The notes below the pieces were generated by a model. That model did not search any database, was not told the origin of the DNA, and was given only the letters and a program-made list of their open reading frames with translations. A stretch of 16,684 bases of DNA. Origin: an uncultured Bacteroidota bacterium. Lineage in GTDB: Bacteria; Bacteroidota; Bacteroidia; Chitinophagales; Chitinophagaceae. The stretch is taken from positions 1 to 16,684 of the forward strand of contig CALLKA010000135.1 of assembly GCA_938008665.1 (NCBI GenBank), given 5' to 3'. The position numbers and the translations under genes are program-made. Shown one piece after another: positions 16,631 through 16,684 of this stretch (positions are counted from its first letter, which is position 1; the number at the start of each line of letters is the position of its first letter).

Positions 16631-16684
16631 AGATCGGAAGAGCACACGTCTGAACTCCAGTCACCTTGTACTAGCTCGTATGCC
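16631..16684. other. Illumina TruSeq adapter read-through at the assembly end
   Basis: From 16631 the sequence AGATCGGAAGAGCACACGTC and the next 14 bases (to 16664) equal the 34-base TruSeq index-read adapter. They are followed by an index-like CTTGTACT (16665-16672) and then AGCTCGTATGCC, one base different from the adapter continuation ATCTCGTATGCC. This is synthetic DNA fused to the genomic end and not a biological feature. Confidence 0.98.

Noticed and set aside
16631..16647. GTG start and MCSSD residues as the true start of the GH3 protein
   Set aside because: They are the reverse strand of the TruSeq adapter; the real gene runs off the genomic end at 16630.
1..16684. CRISPR array, insertion sequence, prophage, defence system or toxin-antitoxin genes
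   Set aside because: No regularly spaced direct repeats, transposase or integrase, phage proteins or known defence domains are visible; every long frame is assigned to a metabolic, envelope or housekeeping family.

Overview
The window is an AT-rich, gene-dense piece of a Bacteroidota chromosome, probably Chitinophagaceae or a close relative and probably from a short-read or metagenome assembly. The pointers are a tmRNA whose tag reads GEANYAMAA, the TAnnTTTG type of -7 promoter element before some genes, no clear Shine-Dalgarno sequences, and the mix of families (DUF1080, secreted beta-helix protein, bacterial GH3-like adenylating enzyme). The genus is not recognisable from sequence alone.

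Layout, left to right. (1) 23-1171 (-) is a membrane-anchored beta-lactamase-fold serine hydrolase, divergent from a nitroreductase at 1285-2007 (+). The nitroreductase converges on an acetyl-CoA hydrolase/CoA-transferase at 2062-3348 (-), with a strong shared terminator between them. (2) 3502-4449 (-) is a secreted DUF1080 (3-keto-glycoside hydrolase family) protein. It is divergent from 4661-7102 (+), a large secreted right-handed beta-helix protein with a C-terminal PDZ domain. These two look like an extracellular or periplasmic carbohydrate-processing pair. (3) 7248-7997 (+) is a GT2 glycosyltransferase of the polyprenyl-phosphate type. It converges on a two-gene operon transcribed leftward: a secreted 817-residue alpha/beta-hydrolase esterase (12174-9721), then a polytopic GT39/ArnT-like glycosyltransferase (9704-8010). 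(4) 12434-12803 (-) is ssrA (tmRNA), not in the supplied protein calls, with a textbook intrinsic terminator. (5) rseP (14208-12859), dxr (15369-14212) and a GH3-family adenylating enzyme (from 16630 leftward, 5' end missing) form a leftward run of housekeeping genes.

How the genes may work together: DXR makes MEP for isoprenoids, and hence undecaprenyl/polyprenyl carriers. GT2 enzymes of this type make polyprenyl-phosphate sugars, and GT39 enzymes consume such sugars as donors. RseP is the site-2 protease of envelope regulation and tmRNA rescues stalled ribosomes. The left half is more peripheral metabolism and glycan breakdown.

The right end of the window is not genomic. From 16631 the sequence is Illumina TruSeq adapter read-through fused to the GH3 gene, so the apparent N-terminus (MCSSDL) of that protein is an artefact.

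I saw no phage, insertion sequence, CRISPR array, defence locus or toxin-antitoxin module. The least explained parts are the PDZ-bearing beta-helix protein and several inverted repeats in intergenic regions that look like operators.
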